Part shown: positions 11,039-19,828 of the stretch, one piece after another
How positions within the stretch are numbered: position 1 is the first letter of the stretch
Layout: every line of letters starts with the position of its first letter
From: Caballeronia peredens
Lineage (GTDB): Bacteria > Pseudomonadota > Gammaproteobacteria > Burkholderiales > Burkholderiaceae
Length of the DNA: 64,000 nucleotides
Assembly: GCA_001544595.2 (NCBI GenBank)
Contig: FCOH02000005.1
Coordinates: 62,001 to 126,000 of the forward strand
Direction: 5' to 3'
Made by a program: the position numbers and the translations under genes
Notes under the pieces: model-generated
Databases searched by the model: none
What the model was told of the DNA's origin: nothing
What the model saw: the letters and a program-made list of their open reading frames with translations, nothing else

Positions 11039-12067
11039 ATGAAACGCACTCCCGGCCCCGTCATGCTCGATGTCGCCGGTACGACGCTCAACGACGCGGA
11101 TATCGAGCGTATCTCGCATCCGATGACGGGCGGCATCATTCTCTTCGCGCGCCATTATCAGGACCGCGCTCAACTCGTCGCGCTGACCGATGCGATTCGC
11201 GCGGTGCGCGACGACATCCTGATCGCCGTCGATCACGAAGGCGGCCGCGTGCAGCGTTTCCGCACCGACGGCTTCACGGTGCTGCCCGCGCCGGGCAAGC
11301 TCGGCGCCCTGTGGGACCGCGACGTGCTCGCCGCGACCCGCGCCGCGACCGCGTTCGGCTACGTGCTCGCGGCGGAGTTGCGCGCGTGCGGCATCGACAT
11401 GAGCTTCACGCCGGTGCTCGATCTGAACTACGGCCAGTCGAAAGTCGTCGGCGATCGTGCGCTGCACGGCGATCCGCGCGTCGTCACGATGCTCGCGAAG
11501 AGCCTGAATCACGGTCTTGCGCTCGCCGGCATGGCGAACTGCGGCAAGCATTTTCCCGGACATGGTTTCGCCGAAGCCGACTCGCACGTCGCGCTGCCGA
11601 CCGACGACCGGCCGCTCGAGGAAATCCTCGCCGCCGACGTGCGACCGTACGACTGGCTCGGCATGTCGCTCGCGTCGGTGATTCCTGCGCACGTCATCTA
11701 TACGCAAGTGGACGACAAACCCGCGGGCTTCTCGCGCATCTGGCTGCAGGACATTTTGCGCGGCAAGCTCGGCTTCAACGGCGCGATCTTCAGCGACGAT
11801 CTGTCGATGGAAGCGGCGCGCGCCGGCGGCACGCTCACCGAAGCCGCGACGGCCGCGCTCACCGCGGGCTGCGACATGGTGCTGATCTGCAATCAGCCGG
11901 AAGAGGCGGGCCGCGTGCTGGAACAACTGCGCTTTACGCCGCCGAAGATCTCGACGCAGCGTCTGCGGCAGATGCGTCCGCGCGGCAAGGCGCTGCGCTG
12001 GAGCAAGCTGCAGGCGCATCCCGATTATCAGGCGGCGCGCGCGCTGATCAGGGAGACGCTCGGCTAG
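11039..12067 (+). CDS. nagZ: Beta-N-acetylhexosaminidase NagZ
   Basis: 342-residue cytoplasmic glycoside hydrolase of family 3 that removes N-acetylglucosamine from muropeptides during cell-wall recycling; its products feed AmpC beta-lactamase signalling in bacteria that have it. Motifs seen are VDHEGGRVQRF near residue 65, KHFPGHG with the catalytic His region near 170, and SDDLSMEAA with the nucleophile Asp near 255. ATG 11039 is preferred over an in-frame TTG at 11030. It is the last gene of the block and is followed by a terminator. Confidence 0.96.
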   Translation: MKRTPGPVMLDVAGTTLNDADIERISHPMTGGIILFARHYQDRAQLVALTDAIRAVRDDILIAVDHEGGRVQRFRTDGFTVLPAPGKLGALWDRDVLAATRAATAFGYVLAAELRACGIDMSFTPVLDLNYGQSKVVGDRALHGDPRVVTMLAKSLNHGLALAGMANCGKHFPGHGFAEADSHVALPTDDRPLEEILAADVRPYDWLGMSLASVIPAHVIYTQVDDKPAGFSRIWLQDILRGKLGFNGAIFSDDLSMEAARAGGTLTEAATAALTAGCDMVLICNQPEEAGRVLEQLRFTPPKISTQRLRQMRPRGKALRWSKLQAHPDYQAARALIRETLG

Positions 12068-12094
12068 GTCGCAGGCGATCGGGTCGAAAGCAAG

Positions 12095-12127
12095 ACGCCA
12101 CGGCTGCGAACCGTGGCGTTTTTGTTT
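12095..12127 (+). terminator. Rho-independent terminator after nagZ
   Basis: ACGCCACGG (12095-12103) pairs perfectly with CCGTGGCGT (12111-12119) across a 7-base loop, followed by TTTTTGTTT. There is no T-run on the other strand, so it serves nagZ only. Confidence 0.9.
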
Positions 12128-12155
12128 GGCGCGTGGCGTCGTGAATCGAAACGAC

Positions 12156-13553
12156 TCAGGACGATTCCAGCTTCATCCGCTGCAGCTTGTTGTAGAGCGT
12201 CTTCGGGCTGATGCCGAGCAGCGTCGCCGCGCGATGACGCGTGCCGCCGACCGCTTCGAGCGTCGCGCGAATCAGCATGTCTTCGACGTCCGCGAGCGCC
12301 GTGCCGACCGTCACCTGCACGCTGCTGCCGTTCAGGCCGCGCCCGCCCAGACCGCCGGGTTCGTCCACGCGCAACGTTTCAATGGTCTCGCCCGAGGCGT
12401 GATACGCGCGCCGCACGCGTTCGCGAATCTCGCGCACGTTGCCCGGCCAGTCGGTCGCGAAGCATTCGCGGATAAACGCCGGACTGATGCGCTTCGGCGA
12501 CCCGCTCGTGATCCCGGCAATGTGATTTTCGCGATTCAGTTCGTCGACGAGCGTCTCCGCGATCAGCGCGATGTCGTCATCGCGCTCGCGCAACGGCGGC
12601 AGCATGATCGACGAGGCCGACAGCCGCTGGAACAGGTCTTCGCGCATCGCGCCGCTCGCGACCGCTTCGCGCACCGGCGTGCGGGATGCGGCGATCAGGC
12701 GGAAGTCCGTCATGATCCGGTTGCTGCCGCCGACGCGCATGAAGGTCTGCGAGTCGAGCGCGCGGAGCAGCGCCTCCTGTTGCGCGGCCGGGAGCGAATC
12801 GATCTGATCGAGGAACAGCGTGCCGCCGCCGGCCTGTTCGAGCAGGCCCGGCTCGCGATTTTCGGCGCCCGCAAACGCGTTGCGCTCATGGCCGAAAAGG
12901 ACGCTTTCCATCGAGCGCGGCGTGCCGTCGCTGGCGTTGCGCTGGGCGGAGCAGTCGAACGTGACGAACGGGCCCTTGCGCCGGCGGCTCAACTGATGGA
13001 TCGTGCGCGCCGCGATCTTCTTGCCCGTGCCCGGGTCGCCGCAGATCAGCACGGCGGCTTCCGTCGGCGCGGTGTGTTCGATCAGATCGTAGACGTGCTG
13101 CATCGCGGCGCTGCGGCCGATCATGTCGCCGAAGTGGCCGAGTTCGCGCAGCGTCGAGCGCAGCCCCTGAACTTCCTCGGTGAGTTCGTACGGACGCGGA
13201 ATGCGCGCGAGCAGGCTGCGCAGGCGCGGTATGTTGACCGGTTTGAGCAGATAGTCCCAGATGCCGTGCCGCAGCCCTTCGATCGCGCTCTCGACCGTCG
13301 CGTTGCCGGTCATCACGATCACGGGCAGCGCGCCATCCGGCGGTTGCGAGGGCAGGCTCGGCAACAGATCGAGCCCGCTGCCGTCCGGCAGATTCAGGTC
13401 GATCAGCACGACATCGGGGATGAAGCGCGTCAGGGCGGAGCGCGCCTCGGCGAGCGTCGTCGCGGTATCGACGGAAAAGCCGTCTGCCGTCAAGATCGCG
13501 GACAGGCCGGAAAGGCTATTGGGATCGTCTTCGACAATTAGTGCGTGTGGCAT
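12156..13553 (-). CDS. NtrC-family response regulator with degenerate sigma-54 activator domain
   Basis: 465 residues in three domains. The receiver (1-115) has Asp8-Asp9/Asp10, phospho-site Asp52, Thr82 and Lys104, all intact. The AAA+ domain (about 142-375) has Walker A GDPGTGKK (172-179), but Walker B ends in Asp-Gln (249-250) instead of Asp-Glu, and the sigma-54 contact loop GAFTGA reads NAFAGA (225-230). Arg304 and Arg310 of the arginine-finger region and GNVREI are kept. A Fis-type helix-turn-helix lies at 430-461 (GGTRHRAATLLGISPKTLYNKL). By family knowledge these changes should impair ATP hydrolysis and sigma-54 contact, so it may act as a phosphorylation-controlled DNA-binding regulator instead. 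No sensor kinase is adjacent. Start ATG 13553 is chosen over a TTG six codons earlier. Confidence 0.9.
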   Translation of the reverse strand: MPHALIVEDDPNSLSGLSAILTADGFSVDTATTLAEARSALTRFIPDVVLIDLNLPDGSGLDLLPSLPSQPPDGALPVIVMTGNATVESAIEGLRHGIWDYLLKPVNIPRLRSLLARIPRPYELTEEVQGLRSTLRELGHFGDMIGRSAAMQHVYDLIEHTAPTEAAVLICGDPGTGKKIAARTIHQLSRRRKGPFVTFDCSAQRNASDGTPRSMESVLFGHERNAFAGAENREPGLLEQAGGGTLFLDQIDSLPAAQQEALLRALDSQTFMRVGGSNRIMTDFRLIAASRTPVREAVASGAMREDLFQRLSASSIMLPPLRERDDDIALIAETLVDELNRENHIAGITSGSPKRISPAFIRECFATDWPGNVREIRERVRRAYHASGETIETLRVDEPGGLGGRGLNGSSVQVTVGTALADVEDMLIRATLEAVGGTRHRAATLLGISPKTLYNKLQRMKLESS

Positions 13554-13714
13554 GGCGGACCAACGTATCAAAGTGGACTGTAATGCGCCGTCGCGGCGGG
13601 GCGCTCGGGCGTGTCGTGGGCGGGGGCGGCGTCTCGATCCGGCGTTCGGTGCGTCACCCGCTGCGTTTTTTCGTCCTGCGTTATTCGTTCGTTATCTGTT
13701 GTGTTGCGAGCGCG

Positions 13715-14059
13715 TCATTTCGGCCTGAGGTGCAGATCGTTACTCACGGATTGCACGCCCGGCACGCCGCGCGTCAACGCGAGCGCTTTCTGAGTCTGAA
13801 TCTCCGAATCCACATAGCCGGACAATTGCACGACGCCGCGATAAGTCGCGACGCTCACCGGCAAGGATTTCAGCTCCGGGTCCGCGACGAGCGCGGCTTT
13901 CACGCGGGCAGCAAGCGAGGCATCGTCATTGGCGAGTTCGCCCGGCGCGCCCGCCGTCGCCGAAGACGTCGACGTGCAGCCGGCGGTGAGCGCAAACGCC
14001 GGCAGCGCGAGCGCCGCGACGATCAACAACCGGCTTTCGATGTAAGGCGACTTTCGCAT
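13715..14059 (-). CDS. BON-domain lipoprotein
   Basis: 114 residues. There is a signal peptide with lipobox LTAGC, the lipidated residue being Cys28, followed by a short Ser/Thr linker. One BON domain covers about 45-112 (SLAARVKAALVADPEL, then VVQLSGYVDSEIQTQKAL, ending GVQSVSNDLHL). BON domains occur in periplasmic proteins such as OsmY and DolP that bind membranes or stabilise the envelope. ATG 14059 follows AGGA at good spacing. It lies alone between the response regulator and efp, both on the same strand. Confidence 0.87.
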   Translation of the reverse strand: MRKSPYIESRLLIVAALALPAFALTAGCTSTSSATAGAPGELANDDASLAARVKAALVADPELKSLPVSVATYRGVVQLSGYVDSEIQTQKALALTRGVPGVQSVSNDLHLRPK

Positions 14060-14231
14060 GTCGGTCCTGAAATCCTTATCCGCGCATTCGAGCAGGAAAC
14101 GTGCCACGCAGTTAATTTTTCCGATGTAAGCGGATTGCGTGCGCCATGCGCCGGTTTCCTGTTCGGGCGGCCTTCGGGTTAAACGGGGTGCGACCGGTAA
14201 AGTTTGCCTGAATTTGTCAAAAAATTCATGC

Positions 14232-14259
14232 AAAAGAAAAAGCGCCCGTGGAGGGCGCT
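14232..14259 (-). terminator. Rho-independent terminator after efp
   Basis: AGCGCCC (14241-14247) pairs with GGGCGCT (14253-14259) across GTGGA. Read on the minus strand it is followed by TTTTCTTTT, ending transcripts from efp 64 bp past its stop. The plus strand also has a T-run after it. Confidence 0.85.
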
Positions 14260-14322
14260 TTTTTTGGACCGGCTGGATGACATTCAGGCCATCCGGAGGC
14301 TCCGGTTGCAGCGGCGTAAGGC

Positions 14323-14880
14323 TTACGCGCGGCTGCGGTATTCGTTCGTGCGGGTGTCGATTTCGATCTTGTCGCCGATGTTGCAGAAGAGCGGCACTTG
14401 CAGTTCGAAGCCGGTGTTCAGCTTGGCGGTCTTGAGAACCTTGCCCGACGACGTGTCGCCCTTGACGGCCGGTTCCGTGTAGATGATTTCCCGAACCAGC
14501 GTGGTCGGCAGTTCGACGGAGATGGCCTTCTCGTTGTAGAACACGACTTCGCAAGCCATGCCGTCTTCGAGGTAGTTGAGCGCGTCGCCCATCATTTCGG
14601 CTTCAACTTCGAACTGGTTGTAGTCGGCGTCCATGAACACGTACATCGGGTCGGCGAAGTACGAGTAGGTCACTTCCTTGCGGTCGAGCACGACGACGTC
14701 GAACTTGTCGTCCGCCTTGTACACCGTTTCCATGCCGGCTGCCGTCAGCAGGTTCTTGAACTTCATCTTCACGACCGCGGAGTTGCGGCCCGACTTGTTG
14801 TACTCGGCGCGCTGAACGACCATGGCATCGCTGCCGATCATGACGACGTTGCCGACGCGGAGTTCTTGTGCGGTCTTCAT
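14323..14880 (-). CDS. efp: Translation elongation factor P, Arg32 type
   Basis: 185-residue EF-P, which binds between the ribosomal P and E sites and relieves stalling at polyproline stretches. The loop that reaches the peptidyl-transferase centre reads [10 protein letters not shown], with Arg at position 32 where E. coli has Lys34. Arg32 is the residue rhamnosylated by EarP in Pseudomonas, Neisseria and Burkholderia-type bacteria, and earP is the next gene upstream on this strand. The three beta-barrel domains are complete (ending [12 protein letters not shown]). The frame is open beyond ATG 14880, but that start gives the standard length. Confidence 0.98.
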   Translation of the reverse strand: MKTAQELRVGNVVMIGSDAMVVQRAEYNKSGRNSAVVKMKFKNLLTAAGMETVYKADDKFDVVVLDRKEVTYSYFADPMYVFMDADYNQFEVEAEMMGDALNYLEDGMACEVVFYNEKAISVELPTTLVREIIYTEPAVKGDTSSGKVLKTAKLNTGFELQVPLFCNIGDKIEIDTRTNEYRSRA

Positions 14881-15198
14881 AAAACTAGGTCCTGTACGAA
14901 AGGATTTGGCTTGAATGCCTGAAAGTAATCGATCGGACGACGGCGGCGCGTGGTGCTTGTCAGCGCGCGCTGCGACGCTGCCTGCGCGGTTCATCCGCCG
15001 TGCGCTTGTCGTGCGCTTGTCGGTGCCCTGTCGGTGCCCTTATTGCGCTCGCTAGCGCACTGCGTTCGCGACGGGCGCTGTGCGCGTGTCCTGGCTCACG
15101 AGGGTTTCCTCGGATAACCGCTTATTTTAACTGAGTTTTTGCTTATTTGGCCAGTCGAATGGCGCGTCCGGATTCGTGGCGAAGCAGTCCCGGTCCGG
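14881..15198 (-). other. 318-bp intergenic region between earP and efp
   Basis: No gene is seen. It holds two adjacent 11-bp tandem duplications (15001-15040), a small palindrome (15044-15057), and an AT-rich patch at 15121-15140 that reads TTAAAATAAG on the minus strand and could hold an efp promoter. Its length makes a separate efp promoter likely even though earP and efp share a strand. Confidence 0.6.
15001..15040 (+). repeat. Two back-to-back 11-bp tandem duplications
   Basis: TGCGCTTGTCG occurs at 15001-15011 and 15012-15022; GTCGGTGCCCT follows at 15019-15029 and 15030-15040, sharing four bases with the first pair. They lie in the probable untranslated leader region of efp. Confidence 0.85.
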
Positions 15199-16368
15199 TC
15201 ATGGGGCACGTGTGGCGCTCATGCGCGCCGCCACGTGCGTCACGAGATTGCCGGCCAGATCGCCGATGCCCGCCAGTTCCCCGGCCCAGCGCGTCGCCCG
15301 CGCTTCAAGTCCCCGGCGATGCCGCCAGAAATCGGTCCAGTCGGGCGTGCCCGCGCCGTTCCATGCGTGCCAGAAACGCGCGATCGCGTCCTGCGCGGGC
15401 GCGTCGAGTTCGCCCGCGTAATGCGCGAGCGCGGCGTCGAGCTTGGGCAGGTGGGCATCGTCGGATTGCGGATAGATGTGCCACACGAACGGCTTGGCCG
15501 CCCATTGCGCGCGCACGAAGGAATCCTCGCCGCGCACGAAGTTGATGTCGGCGGCCCACAGCAATTCGTCGAAACGCGGCTGCTCGACGAAGCCGAGCGC
15601 GTAAGCCTGCAACGCGCCGGCGCGCGCCGACGTGCCCGCCGCGAACTTCGGCAAGCCGAAAAAGCGCGCGAGCGCCCCGGAAATGCGGCCCTCCGGGACG
15701 AGCAGAACGACCGGCGCGGCGCCGTCGCGCCACTGCGCGAGCAGGGCATCGACGGCCGGATTTTCATACGCGAAGAGCGACACGACGGTCGCGCCTTCAT
15801 CCGGCCGTTCGATGCCGACGCGCTCGCGCCACCACGACGCCGCATCGAAGCGGGCACGCCGCGCGTCGAGATCGCGTTCCTTCAGCACGCCGCCGGTGCC
15901 CGCGCCGAGTCCCGGGAAGAAGAAGCTCTTGTCGAGCGGATAACGCGGATGCGGCGACGGCCGCAAGTGAAAGTCGGCGATCCAGTCTTCGCCGCTCAGA
16001 TATTCGAGATTGATCCACACGGGTTTGGGATCGCGTCGAGCCATGGCGGCGACGTAGGCGTGCGGCAGTTCGCACGCGAACGCTTCGATCACGACATCCG
16101 CGATCTGCAGCGTGTCGCCCGCGTGCGCGGGCTCGCGCCAGTGCTCAATCACGACGCCCGCCGCTTCCTGGCGCGCGAGCGCGGCATCGACTTCGGGGCA
16201 GAGCGCGTGGAACACGTTCAGATCGTCGACGAACAGGCGCACGCGCCAGCCGTGCTCGGCGCGCAACTGCCGCGCGAGGCGCCAGCAGACGCCGATGTCG
16301 CCGAAATTGTCGACGACCGCGCAAAAGATGTCGCAGGCGAGTTCCGGCGAAACGGGGAGCGTGGACAT
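15199..16368 (-). CDS. earP: Protein-arginine rhamnosyltransferase EarP
   Basis: 389-residue member of the EarP (DUF2331) family, a GT-B enzyme that transfers rhamnose from dTDP-rhamnose to Arg32 of EF-P with inversion. The N-terminal signature VVDNFGDIGVCWRLARQL supplies the conserved Asp20 and Asp24, and the C-terminal sugar-nucleotide site is RGEDSF (279-284). It lies directly upstream of efp on the same strand, the arrangement seen across earP bacteria, and that EF-P has the required Arg32. Start ATG 16368 (MSTLPVSPEL) is chosen; the open frame extends further but has no homology-like sequence. Confidence 0.96.
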   Translation of the reverse strand: MSTLPVSPELACDIFCAVVDNFGDIGVCWRLARQLRAEHGWRVRLFVDDLNVFHALCPEVDAALARQEAAGVVIEHWREPAHAGDTLQIADVVIEAFACELPHAYVAAMARRDPKPVWINLEYLSGEDWIADFHLRPSPHPRYPLDKSFFFPGLGAGTGGVLKERDLDARRARFDAASWWRERVGIERPDEGATVVSLFAYENPAVDALLAQWRDGAAPVVLLVPEGRISGALARFFGLPKFAAGTSARAGALQAYALGFVEQPRFDELLWAADINFVRGEDSFVRAQWAAKPFVWHIYPQSDDAHLPKLDAALAHYAGELDAPAQDAIARFWHAWNGAGTPDWTDFWRHRRGLEARATRWAGELAGIGDLAGNLVTHVAARMSATRAP

Positions 16369-16405
16369 GGGACGTTGGCGCGCGGCGTAATGTTCTAAAC
16401 TGGCG

Positions 16406-16411
16406 ATTCTA
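16406..16411 (-). promoter_or_regulatory. Possible -10 of earP
   Basis: Read on the minus strand this is TAGAAT, about 38 bp before the earP start, in the 136-bp divergent region shared with uvrC. No good -35 is seen. Confidence 0.3.
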
Positions 16412-16504
16412 AGACACCGCGCCACTCCGGCACCCGCGCGCGTCCCGACGGACCCGCCGCGCCGCGCCCGACGCACACTCCGAGACACCCGCGAATTTCG
16501 CTGC

Positions 16505-18652
16505 ATGACTGATTCCGCCGCACACGAACCCGCTCACGATCCGGATCCCGCGGATTTCGACCCGAAAAAGACGCTCGCGCAATTGCCGCATCTGCCCGGC
16601 GTGTACCGCTACTACGACCGCGACGGCAACGTGCTCTACGTCGGCAAGGCGCGCAATCTGAAGAAGCGCGTGTCGAGCTACTTCACGAAGACGCTGCATT
16701 CGCCGCGTATCGCGATGATGGTCACGCGCATCCGCAAGATCGAGACGACCGTCACGCGCTCGGAAGCCGAAGCGCTGCTGCTCGAAAACAATCTGATCAA
16801 GGCGCTGACGCCGCGCTACAACATCCTGTTTCGCGACGACAAGTCGTATCCGTTTCTCAAGCTGACCGGCCACAAGTTTCCGCGCATGGCGTACTACCGC
16901 GGCGCCGTCGACAAGAAGAACCAGTATTTCGGACCGTTTCCGAGCGCGTGGGCCGTGCGCGAGAGCATCCAGATCCTGCAGCGCGTGTTCCAGTTGCGCA
17001 CCTGCGAGGACTCGGTGTTCAGCAATCGCACGCGGCCGTGCCTGCTGCATCAGATCGGCCGCTGCACGGCGCCGTGTACCGGCTTGATCAGCGAGGAAGA
17101 TTACGCGCGCGATGTCGCGAATGCATCGCGCTTTTTGCTCGGCCGTCAGGGCGAAGTCATGAAGGAACTCGAGCAGAAGATGCACGCGTTCGCCGGAGAG
17201 CTCAAGTTCGAGCAGGCGGCCGCGGTGCGCAACCAGATGAGTTCGCTTTCGACCGTGCTGCATCAGCAGGCGATCGAAGTGGGCGGCGAGAGCGACGTCG
17301 ATATCCTCGCGGTCGTCGCGCTCGGCGGCAAGGTGTGCGTGAATCTCGCGATGGTGCGCGGCGGCCGCCATCTCGGCGACAAGGCGTATTTCCCGGCGCA
17401 CGTCGAGGCCGCGATGGCGCTCGGCGACGAAGACGATCTGCCCGACGTCTCCGACGATGCGGTGCTGCCGGATGCCGAAGCCGAAGCCGAAGCCGAAGCG
17501 GTGGCCGCCGTGGACGCGCCGGACGAAGACGCAACGGTCGCCGAGTCTCCGGCCGACGCAGGGCTCGAACCGGAAGCCCAGCCGGAAGCCCAACCCCGCG
17601 AAGGCGCGCTCGAATCCGAAGTGCTCGAAGCGTTCATGGCGCAGCATTACATCGGCAATCGCGTGCCGCCGGTGCTGGTGGTGAGCCATGCGCCGTCGAG
17701 CCGCCAGCTCGTCGATCTGCTGATCGAGCAGGCTGGCCACAAGGTCACGCTGCTGCGCCAGCCGCAGGGCCAGAAGCGCGTGTGGCTCTCGATGGCCGAG
17801 CAGAACGCCAGGCTCGCGCTCGCGCGCCTGCTGTCGGAGCAGGGTTCGCAGCAGGCGCGCACGCGCTCGCTCGCGGACACGCTCGGCATGGAGATGGACG
17901 ATCTCGCGCAACTGCGCATCGAGTGCTTCGACATCAGCCACACGATGGGCGAGGCGACGCAGGCATCGTGCGTCGTGTATCACCATCACAAGATGCAGTC
18001 GGGCGAATACCGGCGCTACAACATCACCGGCATCACGCCCGGCGACGACTACGCCGCGATGCGCCAGGTGCTCACGCGCCGCTACGAGAAGATGGTCGCG
18101 CAGGCCGCCGCGAACGCGAACGACGAAGCCACGACGCTTCAGCCCGACGCCGCCGCCGATCCCAACGTCACGCCCGACGCCGCCGAGCCCGTGGCCGCGG
18201 GCGGCACGCTGCCGAACATCGTGCTGATCGACGGCGGCAAGGGACAGGTCGAGATCGCGCGACAGGTGTTTTCCGAACTCGGGCTCGATCACGGCATGCT
18301 CGTGGGCGTCGCGAAGGGCGAAGGGCGCAAGGTCGGACTGGAAACGCTCGTTTTCGCGGACGGGCGATCCGCGCTCGAACTCGGCAAGGAGAGCGCGGCG
18401 CTGATGCTCGTCGCGCAGATTCGCGACGAGGCGCACCGCTTCGCCATCACGGGCATGCGCGCGAAGCGGGCGAAGGCGCGCCAGACGTCGCGGCTGGAGG
18501 AGCTGGAGGGCGTCGGCGCGAAACGGCGCCAGCGCCTGCTCTCGCGCTTCGGCGGATTGCGCGGCGTGCAGGCGGCGAGCGTCGAGGATCTGGCGAGCGT
18601 CGAGGGCATATCGCTTGCGCTTGCACAGCAGATTTATCGTCAGTTGCATTGA
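16505..18652 (+). CDS. uvrC: UvrABC excinuclease subunit C with two acidic insertions
   Basis: 715-residue nuclease subunit that makes the 3' and then the 5' incision in nucleotide excision repair. The GIY-YIG domain spans about 25-105 (GVYRYY, then [12 protein letters not shown]). A UVR motif lies near 220-255, the RNase H-like nuclease domain from about 395 ([20 protein letters not shown]), and a double helix-hairpin-helix at the end ([18 protein letters not shown]). E. coli UvrC is 610 residues. The extra length comes from an Ala/Glu-rich insert at about 310-378 and a second one at about 536-575 inside the nuclease domain. It is divergent from earP and followed by pgsA. Confidence 0.97.
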   Translation: MTDSAAHEPAHDPDPADFDPKKTLAQLPHLPGVYRYYDRDGNVLYVGKARNLKKRVSSYFTKTLHSPRIAMMVTRIRKIETTVTRSEAEALLLENNLIKALTPRYNILFRDDKSYPFLKLTGHKFPRMAYYRGAVDKKNQYFGPFPSAWAVRESIQILQRVFQLRTCEDSVFSNRTRPCLLHQIGRCTAPCTGLISEEDYARDVANASRFLLGRQGEVMKELEQKMHAFAGELKFEQAAAVRNQMSSLSTVLHQQAIEVGGESDVDILAVVALGGKVCVNLAMVRGGRHLGDKAYFPAHVEAAMALGDEDDLPDVSDDAVLPDAEAEAEAEAVAAVDAPDEDATVAESPADAGLEPEAQPEAQPREGALESEVLEAFMAQHYIGNRVPPVLVVSHAPSSRQLVDLLIEQAGHKVTLLRQPQGQKRVWLSMAEQNARLALARLLSEQGSQQARTRSLADTLGMEMDDLAQLRIECFDISHTMGEATQASCVVYHHHKMQSGEYRRYNITGITPGDDYAAMRQVLTRRYEKMVAQAAANANDEATTLQPDAAADPNVTPDAAEPVAAGGTLPNIVLIDGGKGQVEIARQVFSELGLDHGMLVGVAKGEGRKVGLETLVFADGRSALELGKESAALMLVAQIRDEAHRFAITGMRAKRAKARQTSRLEELEGVGAKRRQRLLSRFGGLRGVQAASVEDLASVEGISLALAQQIYRQLH
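17474..17497 (+). repeat. In-frame 6-bp repeat inside uvrC
   Basis: Four perfect copies of GCCGAA encode the Ala-Glu run in the first UvrC insert. Change in copy number would keep the frame. Confidence 0.85.
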
Positions 18653-18763
18653 GCCGCGGCGCGTGCTCCGGCGCGCGCCGCGCCCGGCGCCCGCCTTGTG
18701 AGCGCGGGGTCGACGCGGCACAATGGCGGCTTCCTTACGTGTCCCTCCACTCGCGTGTCGCCC

Positions 18764-19360
18764 ATGCCGTTCAATCTACCGATCTTCCTGACGTGGCTGC
18801 GAATCGTGCTGATCCCGCTCGTCGTGGGCGTGTTCTATCTGCCGGACGTGATGATGAGCCCGGAGCATCGCAACCTGCTCGGCATGCTCATCTTCGTGCT
18901 CGCCGCGCTCACCGATTGGTTCGACGGCTTTCTCGCGCGCAAGCTCGATCAGACATCCGCGTTCGGCGCCTTTCTCGATCCGGTCGCCGACAAGCTGATG
19001 GTCACGGCCGCGCTGCTCGTGCTCGTGCAACTGGGGCGCCTGAATGCGGTGATCGCGCTCGTCATCGTCGGGCGCGAGATCACCATTTCCGCGCTGCGCG
19101 AATGGATGGCGCAGATCGGCGCATCGAAGAGCGTCGCGGTGAATCAGCTCGGCAAGTTCAAGACCGTGTGCCAGATGGTCGCCATTCCGATGCTGCTGTT
19201 CTACGGGCCGCTGAAGATCGCGGGCACGCCCTGGCTGATCGACACGCGCGTCTGGGGCCTGTGGCTCATCGTGGTCGCCGCGTTCCTCACTGTCTGGTCG
19301 ATGCTCTACTACATGAAGCTCGCGTGGCCGCAGATCCGCGAGCGCGGCGGCATGCTGTGA
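18764..19360 (+). CDS. pgsA: CDP-diacylglycerol--glycerol-3-phosphate 3-phosphatidyltransferase
   Basis: 198-residue inner-membrane enzyme that makes phosphatidylglycerol phosphate, the committed step to phosphatidylglycerol and cardiolipin. The CDP-alcohol phosphotransferase signature D-G-x2-A-R-x8-G-x3-D-x3-D is seen in DGFLARKLDQTSAFGAFLD followed by PVADK. About five membrane segments are present. Start ATG 18764 gives the family length (E. coli 182). uvrC-pgsA followed by Gly tRNA genes is a widely conserved order in proteobacteria. Confidence 0.96.
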   Translation: MPFNLPIFLTWLRIVLIPLVVGVFYLPDVMMSPEHRNLLGMLIFVLAALTDWFDGFLARKLDQTSAFGAFLDPVADKLMVTAALLVLVQLGRLNAVIALVIVGREITISALREWMAQIGASKSVAVNQLGKFKTVCQMVAIPMLLFYGPLKIAGTPWLIDTRVWGLWLIVVAAFLTVWSMLYYMKLAWPQIRERGGML

Positions 19361-19431
19361 CGCATGGCGCGGATGGCCGAACGAGCCATCGCGAAAATTG
19401 CGCCGAATCAGAAAAATCCTCTCACGAACAG

Positions 19432-19460
19432 TTGACAGGCCTCTTTAGCTTCTCCATAAT
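19432..19460 (+). promoter_or_regulatory. Sigma-70 promoter of the tRNA cluster
   Basis: TTGACA (19432-19437), a 17-bp spacer, then CATAAT (19455-19460). Transcription would begin near 19467, about 54 bp before the first tRNA-Gly. Confidence 0.85.
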
Positions 19461-19520
19461 CTCGTTTCTCTGATGCACGGCGCGACGTAACAAGCGACGC
19501 AGCAGAGGAAAAGCAGTCAC

Positions 19521-19596
19521 GCGGGAGTAGCTCAGTTGGTAGAGCGCAACCTTGCCAAGGTTGAGGTCGCGAGTTCGAGACTCGTCTCCCGCTCCA
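19521..19596 (+). tRNA. tRNA-Gly (anticodon GCC), copy 1
   Basis: 76 nt. The acceptor stem GCGGGAG pairs with CTCCCGC. The anticodon stem CAACC/GGTTG encloses TTGCCAA, giving anticodon GCC. The T loop TTCGAGA is normal and the 3' CCA is encoded. It is identical in sequence to the second copy 79 bp downstream. Confidence 0.98.
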
Positions 19597-19675
19597 GATT
19601 TTGAAGTTTTCGGGGTTCCGGCACTGCAAGTGCAACGAACATCGAAAGCTGACAGCAGTAGCGTTGCAGGACATT

Positions 19676-19751
19676 GCGGGAGTAGCTCAGTTGGTAGAGC
19701 GCAACCTTGCCAAGGTTGAGGTCGCGAGTTCGAGACTCGTCTCCCGCTCCA
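19676..19751 (+). tRNA. tRNA-Gly (anticodon GCC), copy 2
   Basis: 76 nt, base-for-base the same as copy 1, with encoded CCA. The spacer between the copies is unrelated to the flanks, so this is a gene duplicate within one transcript rather than a recent large duplication. Confidence 0.98.
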
Positions 19752-19755
19752 GTCA

Positions 19756-19781
19756 AAGGGGAAGCCAAGCTTCCCTTTTTG
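19756..19781 (+). terminator. Hairpin with T-run after the second tRNA-Gly
   Basis: GGGAAGC (19759-19765) pairs with GCTTCCC (19769-19775) across CAA, extended by flanking A-T pairs, then TTTTT. It lies between tRNA-Gly 2 and tRNA-Cys, so tRNA-Cys is either a read-through product or has its own promoter. The 3-base loop is tight. Confidence 0.65.
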
Positions 19782-19828
19782 TTTGGTGAACTGGCCGGCA
19801 TCACGACCGGCAGCACAGAACTGCATAC

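Noticed and set aside
12126-13541. 471-codon open frame on the plus strand
   Set aside because: Antisense shadow of the response regulator, with very high Arg and no recognisable motif.
14541-14880. Upstream in-frame extension of efp to 14994
   Set aside because: The added residues have no EF-P similarity, and MKTAQELR at 14880 gives the standard 185-residue protein with Arg at position 32.
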